A stretch of DNA of 64,000 nt, taken from Paraburkholderia polaris (GTDB lineage Bacteria; Pseudomonadota; Gammaproteobacteria; Burkholderiales; Burkholderiaceae). A program made the position numbers and the translations under genes. Positions 1-8,107 of the stretch are shown one piece after another. Numbering within the stretch: the first letter of the stretch is position 1; every line of letters starts with the position of its first letter. Under the pieces are notes generated by a model. It saw only the letters and a list, made by a program, of their open reading frames with translations. It ran no database searches and was not told the DNA's origin. The stretch covers positions 62,001 to 126,000 of the forward strand of contig NZ_JABBGJ010000025.1 of assembly GCF_012927345.1 (NCBI RefSeq), in the 5' to 3' direction.

Positions 1-989
1 ATCGCCATCGCCGGGCTGCTCACCACCCCAACGCCGGCCATCCCAATCATCAGCACCGCTGCCATCGTGAACACGATTCGCTTGCCATTGACGATCGGTG
101 TATCGAAGCGCCTCTTGAGCCAGGCCGACAACGGGCCGCCCACCATGCAACCAAGATCGGCGGCTACGAAGGGCAGCCATGCAGTCAGGGCGATCGCCTT
201 CAGATTGAAGCCACGCGCCTGATAGAGATACAGTGGCATCCAGTAGACCAGCGTGCCCCACACCGGGTCCGCGAAGAAGCGGGGCATGGCGATGCCCCAG
301 AAATTCCGGTCCTTCAGGATATCGAGCAGCGACGGCTTGGGATCGTCGCTCGAGCGCAACGCCAACTCCTCCCCGCCGCCGATATACACCGACTCCTCCT
401 TCGACAAAGCCGGGTGCCGGCTCGGATGCCGGTAGAGCACCAGCCACAGCATCGACCAGGCAAGACCGAGAGCGCCAACAATCATGAATGCGGCCTGCCA
501 GCTATAGTGCAGGATCGACCAGGCGATCAACGGCGGCGCAAGGATCGCGCCGGTCGAGGTACCCAGATTGAACACACCCGCCGCTGTGCCGCGCTCGTGC
601 GACGGAAACCAGTAGGCGGCCGCACGCATACCACCAGGGATAAACGACGCTTCTACAAGACCGAGCATGCCGCGCATCACAAACAGTCCCACCCATCCGC
701 TCGCAAAACCGTGCGCCATGCAGATGAACGACCACGCAACACCGCAAATCAAAAAGCCCATCCGCAGCCCGACGCGATCCATCAGATAGCCTGTGAGCGG
801 CGCCCCGATCGGGTACATGACCAGGAACGCACCCGTAATCCAACCGTATTGCTGGGTGCCGATATGCAGGTGCGCCATGACTGTGGGCGCGGCAACGCTC
901 AGCGAGCTGCGCGCGAGGTAGTTGGTGATCGTGCCCAGCGTCAGCAGGCCGATCATCCACCAGCGCAAGCCCTTTACCTTGATTGTCAT
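1..989 (-). CDS. MFS transporter, ACS/hexuronate type (C-terminus off window)
   Basis: Major facilitator superfamily importer in the inner membrane, probably for a sugar acid such as glucarate or galactarate. About 329 N-terminal residues are visible; the gene leaves the window before its stop. It begins MTIKVKGLRWW with an early NYLARSSLSVAAP stretch, typical of the anion:cation symporter branch, and has the loop 2-3 motif around Asp71-Arg72 (GYLMDRVG). A GGAGAGAG ribosome site precedes the ATG. It is last in a leftward SDR-aldolase-MFS set, opposite glucarate dehydratase, which suggests the substrate. Family is clear; substrate is inferred from context. Confidence 0.88.
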   Translation of the reverse strand, partial: MTIKVKGLRWWMIGLLTLGTITNYLARSSLSVAAPTVMAHLHIGTQQYGWITGAFLVMYPIGAPLTGYLMDRVGLRMGFLICGVAWSFICMAHGFASGWVGLFVMRGMLGLVEASFIPGGMRAAAYWFPSHERGTAAGVFNLGTSTGAILAPPLIAWSILHYSWQAAFMIVGALGLAWSMLWLVLYRHPSRHPALSKEESVYIGGGEELALRSSDDPKPSLLDILKDRNFWGIAMPRFFADPVWGTLVYWMPLYLYQARGFNLKAIALTAWLPFVAADLGCMVGGPLSAWLKRRFDTPIVNGKRIVFTMAAVLMIGMAGVGVVSSPAMA

Positions 990-1023
990 AAGTCTCTCTC
1001 CATTTTCATTCGCGGCGCGGCGG

Positions 1024-1788
1024 TTAATTCTGTACCGCTGCCTGTTTCAGCACCGCTTGCGCGCCGTTGCGCAGCAAGCCGATATCGGTTGCCAGCGCAA
1101 CATAGTCGAAGCCGCTGCGCAGATACTCGGCCGACAGCACTGGGTCCGGCATCAGGATGCCGATCGGTTTGCCGCACCGCTGCGCACGCGCGAACGCATC
1201 GTGGATCGCGGCCTGTACTTCGGGATGCCGAAAATCGCCGAGATGACCGAGCGCCGCCGCAAGATCGGACGGCCCGATGAAGAGCGCGTCGACGCCGTCC
1301 ACCTCGGCGATCCGCTCCAGATTCGCGAGCGCCTTGACGGTTTCCAGTTGCACGAGCAGGCACACCTCATCGTTGGCCTGCTGCAGGTAGTCACTGTCAC
1401 GGCCATAGCGGTTCGCACGGGTCGCTGACGACACTCCGCGAATACCCACCGGCGGATAGCGCACGGCCGCCGCCGCGCGAAGCGCGTCCTCCGGCGTGTC
1501 GACCATCGGCACGAGCAACGTCTGCGCACCGATGTCGAGCAGGCGCTTGATCTGGACGGTGTCGTTCGTGCTGGGACGCACGACCGCGGACACGTCCGAT
1601 TGCGCGACGCTGCGCAACTGCTCCTGCACCATCGGCACCTCATTGGCCGCGTGCTCGGTGTCAAGGAGAATCCAGTCGTATTCGGACTGGGTCAGAACTT
1701 CTACGACATTGCTCGACGCGAGCATGCTCCAGATGCCGAGTTGCTGCTTACGCGCCAGCAATTGCGTCTTGAACCGGTTGCGTTGCAT
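1024..1788 (-). CDS. garL: HpcH/HpaI-family aldolase, probable 5-keto-4-deoxy-D-glucarate aldolase
   Basis: Class II (metal-dependent) aldolase of 254 residues, the normal length for GarL/HpaI. The expected reaction is cleavage of 5-keto-4-deoxyglucarate to pyruvate and tartronate semialdehyde. Family motifs are present in order: LLDTEHAANE with His46 (general base), Arg71 in VVRPS, LLVPMVDT, the VQLET metal ligand Glu149, and IGPSDLA with metal ligand Asp175. AGGAG lies at good distance before the ATG. It sits between an SDR and an MFS importer, opposite glucarate dehydratase whose product is its expected substrate. Other HpaI members (4-hydroxy-2-oxoheptanedioate aldolase) look similar, so the exact substrate rests on context. 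Confidence 0.87.
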   Translation of the reverse strand: MQRNRFKTQLLARKQQLGIWSMLASSNVVEVLTQSEYDWILLDTEHAANEVPMVQEQLRSVAQSDVSAVVRPSTNDTVQIKRLLDIGAQTLLVPMVDTPEDALRAAAAVRYPPVGIRGVSSATRANRYGRDSDYLQQANDEVCLLVQLETVKALANLERIAEVDGVDALFIGPSDLAAALGHLGDFRHPEVQAAIHDAFARAQRCGKPIGILMPDPVLSAEYLRSGFDYVALATDIGLLRNGAQAVLKQAAVQN

Positions 1789-1871
1789 GAAAGTCTCCTG
1801 ATATTTTTAGTAGTGTTGACGAATAGCGAAGCCAGCACCTGCCGCCTCATCTCACATGTCACACCGTCGCG

Positions 1872-2636
1872 TCATGCCGGCGTGCGGAGCTGGGCGAGCA
1901 GGCCACCGTCCACCGGCAGTACATGCCCAGTAATAAACGACGCGGCGTCGGATGCGAGGAACAACACAGGCAGCGCGGCTTCGTCCGGATCGCCATGGCG
2001 CGGCAGTGGCAAGCCACGCGCCGCGGCCGGGTTCACCTCACGCACATGTGAATGGGGAATCTGCGCGGGCGCGATTGCATTGACCCGGATACCGTGACTA
2101 CCAAAATCCGCCGCCAGGCAACGCGTCAGCGCGTCCACCCCGCCTTTCGTCATGTCGTAGATCGCGTTGTTGCGATGCGCGCGCTGCGCACCCGGCGACG
2201 ACACATTGACGATCGCGCCCTGATGTCCACGGCCAATCCAGTCGCGAATCACATCGAGACTCAACGCCCACGTCGCCCGAAGATTGACGCCGACGATGCT
2301 ATCGAAGTCTTCAAGGCTCGCTTCGGCCGTCGGCATTTTCGTCTGCGTCATGCCCGCGTTGTTGATCAGCAGGTCCGCCCCGCCGAGGCGCCCCGCACAG
2401 GCAAGAATGTCGTGCCGGTGCGCGGCATCGGCCAGATCGCCGATAACCAGCTCGCAGCGCTCGCCGAGTTGGGCCGACAGGGCCGACAGCGCATCTTCAC
2501 GCCGACCGGTCGCAACAACATGCGCACCCGCCTGATGAAAGCGCCGGGCGATGGCCATGCCGATTGCGCCGCTCGCGCCGGTCACTACCACCACCTTGTC
2601 GCTGAAATCAAATTGCGCTTGCATAGCTGTATTCAT
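1872..2636 (-). CDS. SDR-family NAD(P)-dependent oxidoreductase
   Basis: Classical short-chain dehydrogenase/reductase of 254 residues, cytoplasmic. It has the cofactor loop TGASGAIG (residues 19-26), the NNAG motif (92-95), catalytic Ser146/147 in NVSS, and Tyr160/Lys164 in YDMTK. The C-terminal VDGG motif is also present. First gene of the leftward sugar diacid operon. It may oxidise or reduce a sugar acid or tartronate semialdehyde-type intermediate, which would matter if the neighbouring GarR is dead, but that role is only inferred. No strong Shine-Dalgarno precedes the chosen ATG; a second Met lies four codons in. Confidence 0.87.
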   Translation of the reverse strand: MNTAMQAQFDFSDKVVVVTGASGAIGMAIARRFHQAGAHVVATGRREDALSALSAQLGERCELVIGDLADAAHRHDILACAGRLGGADLLINNAGMTQTKMPTAEASLEDFDSIVGVNLRATWALSLDVIRDWIGRGHQGAIVNVSSPGAQRAHRNNAIYDMTKGGVDALTRCLAADFGSHGIRVNAIAPAQIPHSHVREVNPAAARGLPLPRHGDPDEAALPVLFLASDAASFITGHVLPVDGGLLAQLRTPA

Positions 2637-3153
2637 TGAAATTCGGGAAGAGAGGGGTCACAAGCCACGGGAGAGCAAGGAAAATCTAACGTTTTACTAA
2701 TATCGTAAAATTTTGACATCAAGTCAAACGTTTTCCTAGCGCGATCCGACCGAACAAACCACGATTGACAGGACCCAGCAAGTTGCATTACACGTCGCTG
2801 TGATCCGTTAAATCTGGTAAAACATTCTACAAAATTCACATTTTTAAGTTTTTTATTAGTATTTTTATAATTTTACCAAGTTTTATCGCGATACCGCCCT
2901 CACCTACATTCCGATCAGGCGGCGCGATGTAACCCGAAACTTGCTTGCCGACAACGTTTGTGTACAATTCAGGAAAACGTTATTTAAATATGTCAGCGAT
3001 AACGTTTTCCTCTTTAAGCAAAGTATCTGGCGCGCAGTGCAATGCTGCCGCGGTAGCCAGTCTGTCCGTCAGTACCGCGCCGCCGGCGCAAACAGCACCA
3101 ACCCGACAGCGCGTCCAGAGGCCGCGCCACACCACCTGAAAGGGAGCTAGCAG
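2637..3153. promoter_or_regulatory. Divergent control region with repeated AACGTT operator-like sites
   Basis: 517 bp AT-rich gap between the leftward SDR operon and rightward glucarate dehydratase. At least five sites share a central ACGT: TAACGTTTTA near 2687-2696, AAACGTTTTCC near 2726-2736, ACAACGTTTGT at 2951-2961, and a perfect 12-bp inverted pair, GGAAAACGTTAT at 2972-2983 and ATAACGTTTTCC at 2999-3010. The spacing and central CG look like operators of a LacI- or GntR-type repressor, but no such regulator is encoded nearby, so it may act in trans. A further weak dyad (TGGTAAAA at 2815-2822, TTTTACCA at 2871-2878) lies between. A 68-codon leftward frame here looks spurious. Confidence 0.65.
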
Positions 3154-4425
3154 ATGAAGATCGTCGCCGTCCGCGTCACGCCCATAGCCATTTCCGACCC
3201 GCCGCTACTCAACGCGAGCGGCGTTCACGAGCCGTATGCCCTGCGCTCGATCATCGAGGTGGAGACCGACAACGGCCTGATCGGTCTGAGCGAAACCTAT
3301 GGTGACAAGCCCGTGCTCGATGCGCTGCTGCGCGTCAAGGGCCGCCTCATCGGACACAGCCCGTTCGACCTGAACGGGCTGTGGCGCCAGGTGGCGTCAA
3401 GCGCCGGTCCCAGCGAGACGGGCACGCACGCCATCGAACTGGACCTGGCACCCGGCTCACAGCAGAACAAGGCCGGTCACAAGACCTTCGGTGCGTTCGA
3501 GGTCGCCCTGCTCGACCTGCAGGCACGCTCACTCGGCATTCCCGTGCATGAACTCCTTGGCGGTGCCGTGCGCCGGCAGGTGCCGTTCTCGGCCTACCTC
3601 TTCTTCAAATTCGCGAGCGACGTCGATCCGTCGTACCGGCCCGACACCTGGGGCGAGGCGCTCAGCGCAGATCAGATCGTCGCGCAGGCGCGCACCATGA
3701 TCGACCGTTACGGCTTCGGCAGCATCAAGCTCAAGGCGGGGGCGCTCGCCCCCGAGCACGAAGTCGAATGCCTGAAGGCCCTCAAGCGGGCTTTCCCCAA
3801 TCACCCCCTGCGGATCGATCCGAACGCGAACTGGTCGCTCGACACCGCCATCCGCATGGCGAAGCACCTCCAAGGCGATCTCGATTACTACGAGGACCCC
3901 ACACCCGGCCTTGAAGGCATGGCCGAACTGCACAAGGCGACAGGCTTGCCGCTTGCCACCAACATGGTCGTGACGAACATGGAGGAATTCCGCCGCAACG
4001 TCACGCTCAACGGCGTGCAGATCCTGCTGTCGGATCATCACTACTGGGGCGGCCTGCGGGCGACGCAATCGCTCGCGGTCATGTGCGAGACGTTCGGCCT
4101 TGGCCTGTCGATGCACTCCAATTCGCACCTCGGCATCAGCCTGATGGCGATGTCGCATCTGGCCGCGGCCGTGCCCAACCTGACCTATGCGTGCGACACC
4201 CACTATCCGTGGCAGGACGACGAGGTCATCAAGGGCGGCAAGATCGCCATCGAGAACGGCTGCGTCACACTGACCGACGCACCGGGGCTTGGCGTCGAAC
4301 TGGATCGCGATGCGCTGGCCGCACTGCATGAGCAATATTTGCGTTGCGGCATCACGCAGCGCGACGACGTTGCCCAGATGCGTACATTCCGCCCCGACTG
4401 GACACGCAAGAAGCCGCGCTATTGA
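3154..4425 (+). CDS. gudD: Glucarate dehydratase (enolase superfamily)
   Basis: Dehydrates D-glucarate (or L-idarate) to 5-keto-4-deoxyglucarate, the first committed step of diacid catabolism. 423 residues, close to the E. coli enzyme. Enolase-superfamily features in order: N-terminal capping domain, KLK motif with Lys192/Lys194, metal ligands Asp222 (RIDPN), Glu247 (YEDP) and Asn270 (ATNM), and the Asp294/His321 pair (LSDHH, SMHSNSH). The C-terminal GVELD and RDDVAQM stretches also match glucarate dehydratases. AGGGAG precedes the ATG. Expected to be controlled by the AACGTT sites upstream. Its stop is separated by one codon from a GarR fragment in the same reading frame. Confidence 0.9.
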   Translation: MKIVAVRVTPIAISDPPLLNASGVHEPYALRSIIEVETDNGLIGLSETYGDKPVLDALLRVKGRLIGHSPFDLNGLWRQVASSAGPSETGTHAIELDLAPGSQQNKAGHKTFGAFEVALLDLQARSLGIPVHELLGGAVRRQVPFSAYLFFKFASDVDPSYRPDTWGEALSADQIVAQARTMIDRYGFGSIKLKAGALAPEHEVECLKALKRAFPNHPLRIDPNANWSLDTAIRMAKHLQGDLDYYEDPTPGLEGMAELHKATGLPLATNMVVTNMEEFRRNVTLNGVQILLSDHHYWGGLRATQSLAVMCETFGLGLSMHSNSHLGISLMAMSHLAAAVPNLTYACDTHYPWQDDEVIKGGKIAIENGCVTLTDAPGLGVELDRDALAALHEQYLRCGITQRDDVAQMRTFRPDWTRKKPRY

Positions 4426-4428
4426 CTC

Positions 4429-5016
4429 GTGGCAATCACAGCCTTCGCGAAGAGAATCAATGCACTCGGCTGCGACTATCTCGACGCGCCGGTGTCAGGC
4501 GGTGAAGTGGGCGCACGCGAAGCGACACTCACGATCATGGTGGGCGGCCCGGAGAAGGCCTTCGCATTGGCCAAGCCGCTGTTCGAACTGATGGGCAAGA
4601 ACATTTCGCTCATCGGTGACAACGGCGCGGGCCAGACCTGCAAGGTTGCGAACCAGATCATCGTCGCACTGAACATCGAAGCCGTGGCCGAAGCGCTCCT
4701 GTTCGCGGCAAGCTCAGGCGCCGATCCGGAGCGTGTGCGCAAAGCGTTGATGGGCGGCTTCGCTTCGTCGCGGATTCTCGAAGTGCACGGTGAGCGCATG
4801 ACCAGGCGCACCTTCGATCCGGGCTTCCGCATCGAACTGCACCAGAAGGACCTGAACCTTGCGCTCGACGGCGCACGCAAGCTCGGCATCGCCCTGCCGC
4901 ACACAGCAAGCGCCCAGCAGCTGTTCAGCGTCTGCGCGGCAAACGGCGGCAAAGCGTGGGATCACTCCGCCATGGTGCGCGCGCTCGAGATTATGGCCAA
5001 TAAAACGGTGGCCTGA
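4429..5016 (+). pseudogene. garR: 5'-truncated tartronate semialdehyde reductase remnant
   Basis: This 195-residue frame matches only the last two thirds of GarR/GlxR, a roughly 295-residue NAD(P)-dependent beta-hydroxyacid dehydrogenase. The similarity begins at AFAKRINALGCDYLDAPVSGG, internal in the family. The N-terminal Rossmann fold with its GxGxMG motif is missing. The substrate loop (DAPVSGGEVGA) and the catalytic lysine region (CKVANQIIVALN) remain. The only upstream start is a GTG one codon after the gudD stop, in the same frame, with no clear ribosome site. A deletion that joined the gudD end to the interior of garR explains this best. Without the cofactor domain it should not be an active reductase. 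Confidence 0.8.
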
Positions 5017-5044
5017 AGCCGTAGGATCCTGATGCCAGGCGTCA

Positions 5045-6163
5045 TCACGACTTTCCGTTTGCAGGCCGCAGCGACCGGATCGTGTCCGCGGATCCGGTCA
5101 GCCGGCTCTTCACTTCCGTGTCCAGGTCGAAACTTGACTTCACGCCGACATCGCCAAGGTGATCCTGCACCCATGCGTTTCCCGCCTTCCATCCTGCCTT
5201 TCTCAAAGCGAGAAAGAACCCGAGTGACGGCGTGTTCTTCGACGCGGCTCCAATCTCCTCCATGAAGCCGTCTGCTCGTATCACGTGGAATCGCTTCTCG
5301 GCGTAGGTCTTGCCATTCGGAGCCTCGTGAGGAATAACCTTGTCTCTGATGAGCTGGTTGATCAACTCGATCTGTCGAACTTCCGTTACCCAGGACGAGC
5401 CAAAGCTCACCTCGTTGATCCGGTTGACGATTTGTCGCGGCAGCTTCGGTGGTCCATGTTCTACACAGAGTGGATCAATGAGGACAGTCAGAAGATCGTC
5501 CACAGAATCGACGAGCGGGTTGAGCGCAGGATTGGCCATGTATCCTCCGTCCCAATAGAATTCACCGCCGATTTCGACCGCCTGGAAAAGTGTCGGGTAA
5601 CACGTGGAGGCCATCAGTGCCTTTGACGTGATTTCCCCCGGACCAAAGATGCGCAACGCAGTGCGGTTCACATTCGTCGCCGCGACATACAGGTCGGGCG
5701 CGTCGTCGTTATGCTGATTGAGCCGGTCGAAATCAGGAATGACCTCGTCCATGATCGAGCCGATGGGATCCGGTAGCCAGGGCGTCAGGTACGGCGAGCT
5801 GATCTGTTCTAGCATGCCCTGTCCGATCACGAACAGGTTGGAGTCAACGTTCCATCGCTGCGGCGAGTCCAGCTCTGCCGTCGGCGAGTTGAAGAGGAGC
5901 GGGTACCAGGACGATCTGGCACCGACGGCGTTCCAGAGTCGCTCGAGCAATCGCTTGGCTTCCGCCGCATTGTCACGCAAACCATAGGCGCACGCCGCAC
6001 CGTTCAACGCGCCCCCGCTGGTGCCGCTGATCGCCTTGATAACCAACCCGCCATTCGCCACTTCATCCAGCAGGCGATCCAGTACGCCCCACGTGAAGGC
6101 TGCGTGGGCTCCGCCCCCCTGAAGGGCGAGGCCAATCGTCCGTTTCGATCCGGTATCCGGCAT
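5045..6163 (-). CDS. Patatin-like phospholipase
   Basis: Cytoplasmic or membrane-associated lipid acyl hydrolase of 372 residues. It carries the oxyanion motif LQGGGAHAAF (residues 14-23), the nucleophile elbow GTSGG with Ser49, and the DGG partner motif in YWDGGYM that supplies the catalytic Asp. There is no signal peptide. The start was placed at the ATG with GGGGGAG upstream, although the frame is open much further. It converges with the garR remnant and stands alone. Likely acts on membrane phospholipid or storage-polymer esters; the sequence does not decide. Confidence 0.9.
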   Translation of the reverse strand: MPDTGSKRTIGLALQGGGAHAAFTWGVLDRLLDEVANGGLVIKAISGTSGGALNGAACAYGLRDNAAEAKRLLERLWNAVGARSSWYPLLFNSPTAELDSPQRWNVDSNLFVIGQGMLEQISSPYLTPWLPDPIGSIMDEVIPDFDRLNQHNDDAPDLYVAATNVNRTALRIFGPGEITSKALMASTCYPTLFQAVEIGGEFYWDGGYMANPALNPLVDSVDDLLTVLIDPLCVEHGPPKLPRQIVNRINEVSFGSSWVTEVRQIELINQLIRDKVIPHEAPNGKTYAEKRFHVIRADGFMEEIGAASKNTPSLGFFLALRKAGWKAGNAWVQDHLGDVGVKSSFDLDTEVKSRLTGSADTIRSLRPANGKS

Positions 6164-6516
6164 ATTCGGCTCCCCCGACGGGCTGTCCTGCTTCGCCGAC
6201 GTGGTTCGGGACGTCAGCACACTCCCTGAAGGATAGACAAATATGCGGACGGGCGCATCAATTCCCAATTCTGATAACGCTAGTATCAGGACTGAGTTTG
6301 ACGGCGAAAATTCAAGATCTCTGGGGTGGGTCGCGGCCCTTCGCTCCACTAGAAGTCGCGGCCGCCACGATGCGGCATACCTTCCGCCGGCGAACCAGGG
6401 CGATGGAGATTCAGGCGGAGAACGCTCCTGCCTTTCGCGAAAGCTGCGTCGCCATTGACCGCAAGGGATCCTCCGGATGCTGTGGTCCGCTCTCTGCATC
6501 ACCCTGAGTCTGCAGG
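6164..6516. other. Intergenic region upstream of the patatin gene
   Basis: About 350 bp between the patatin start and the end of the next leftward gene. I see no convincing gene. A small dyad, CTGATA at 6271-6276 and TATCAG at 6284-6289, lies about 110 bp upstream of the patatin start codon and could be an operator. Frames that cross this region on both strands look like shadows. Confidence 0.4.
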
Positions 6517-7971
6517 CTACCGGGATATTTTCTCCAGCTCGAGCCCCTTTGTCCGCGGCCCCATTAACCCGATTGCCAGCATCACGATCAGCATTGCACC
6601 GGCGATGAACACGAACACGCCGGTGGTACCGAAGTGCTTCAACACCGCCGCAATCAGAAACGCCGTGAAAATCGCCGAAAAGCGGCTCCACGAATAGACG
6701 AAGCCCACCGCACGCGCGCGGATGCTGGTCGGAAAGAGCTCGGTCTGATACGCATGAAAGCTGTACGAAATGATATTGCCCGCCAGAGTCAAACACACGC
6801 CGAGGCTCACCAGTAGCACCGCGCCCGCCGCCTGGCTGAACCACAACCCGCACACGATGTTCACGGCCGCCATCACCACGATCACCGTCTTGCGCTCGAA
6901 GCGGTCGCCGATAAAAAGGCCGATCACTGGACCGATAGGCGCGGCCAGTGCGATCACGCTCGAGTACATCAGGCTCGTGGTGATCGTAATGCCCTGCTTG
7001 ATCAGCAGCGTCGGCACCCAGTTCGCAAAGCCGTAGAAGCCGACCGTCTGGAAGATATTGAAGATCGTCATCATCAGGGTGCGGCTGCGGTACGGCGGCA
7101 CCCACATATCGCGGAAGCTGCCGCGCGGCGCGACCGGGACCGGCGGCGCGGGCGGCGGCAGTTCACGGCCATACTCGATGCGCACTTTCGCTTCGAGTTC
7201 GCTCATCACGCGATCGGCTTCGGCGAGACGCCCTTGCTGCGCGAGCCAACGCGGGCTTTCCGGCAAGGCGCGCCGGATCCACCAGACAAACAGCGCACCG
7301 TGTGCGCCAATCAGCACCACCCAGCGCCAGCCGTCGAGTCCAAGCAGCGTGCGCGGCACCAGCAGATAAGACAGGAACGCGACCACCGGCACCGCCGTAA
7401 AACCGACCGCCTGCTCGCACGCGAAAGCGCGGCCGCGAATCTGCTTGGGCACCAGCTCCGAGATATACGTGCCGATCGTCACGAGTTCGACGCCGATGCC
7501 GATCCCCGCCACGAAGCGCCAGAAATTCAAACCGGTAGCCGTTTCCTGAAACGCCATCACGACGTTGGCCGCCGTGTACCACAGCAGCGAATACGTGAAC
7601 ACGGCGCGGCGTCCGAAGCGATCCGCCAGAAAACCGCACGCGATCGTGCCAATGAACAGCCCGCTGAACAACGCGGCGATGAAACTCGCGACACCGGTCG
7701 AGCCGAACAGGCCGTGAGTAGTCGCGGTCAGCAGGCCACTTTTGACGAGGCCCGGCGCGACATAGCCCGAGTACAGCAGGTCGTACAGTTCGAAGAAGAA
7801 GCCGAGGCTCAGCAGCACCACAAGCTTCCAGATGGAGCGCGTGGCGGGCAAGCGGTCGAGGCGCGCGGAGATGCTGCCGGCGTCGAGCGTAACTGACGCC
7901 GCAGCAGTTGCGGAGGACTCCGCGCCGCCGGCGCTGCGCGCGACGGACCCGGCGTGATCGGGGGATGCCAT
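6517..7971 (-). CDS. MFS transporter, metabolite:H+ symporter type
   Basis: Twelve-helix major facilitator importer of 484 residues. The first helix begins near WKLVVLLSLGFFFELYD, whose acidic residues are typical of the aromatic acid/metabolite:H+ symporter branch. The DRFGRR loop motif follows helix 3, PESPRWLAQQGR lies before the central loop, and GDRFERK repeats the loop motif in the second half. The start is the ATG behind GGAGACAAACA; an upstream in-frame ATG lacks a site. It is last in the LysR-hydro-lyase-MFS set, so it probably imports the organic acid used by the aconitase-like enzyme. Substrate not shown. Confidence 0.9.
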   Translation of the reverse strand: MASPDHAGSVARSAGGAESSATAAASVTLDAGSISARLDRLPATRSIWKLVVLLSLGFFFELYDLLYSGYVAPGLVKSGLLTATTHGLFGSTGVASFIAALFSGLFIGTIACGFLADRFGRRAVFTYSLLWYTAANVVMAFQETATGLNFWRFVAGIGIGVELVTIGTYISELVPKQIRGRAFACEQAVGFTAVPVVAFLSYLLVPRTLLGLDGWRWVVLIGAHGALFVWWIRRALPESPRWLAQQGRLAEADRVMSELEAKVRIEYGRELPPPAPPVPVAPRGSFRDMWVPPYRSRTLMMTIFNIFQTVGFYGFANWVPTLLIKQGITITTSLMYSSVIALAAPIGPVIGLFIGDRFERKTVIVVMAAVNIVCGLWFSQAAGAVLLVSLGVCLTLAGNIISYSFHAYQTELFPTSIRARAVGFVYSWSRFSAIFTAFLIAAVLKHFGTTGVFVFIAGAMLIVMLAIGLMGPRTKGLELEKISR

Positions 7972-8107
7972 ATTGTTTGTCTCCTGGTGATGCAGGTCAT
8001 GCAGGCGAGGCACGAAGATGCTCGCCGGGGCCGGTCTTGCGCCGGCCTTGGGTACTTTCGCGTGTCACGCGCACCACGATGCCGGGCCGCAAGGTCCGGC
8101 CAGCATT

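Noticed and set aside
5045-7105. A single leftward 686-codon frame covering the patatin gene and the opposite frame of the MFS gene
   Set aside because: Only the part up to 6163 matches patatin, and a good ribosome site precedes that ATG. The rest is a shadow of the MFS gene.
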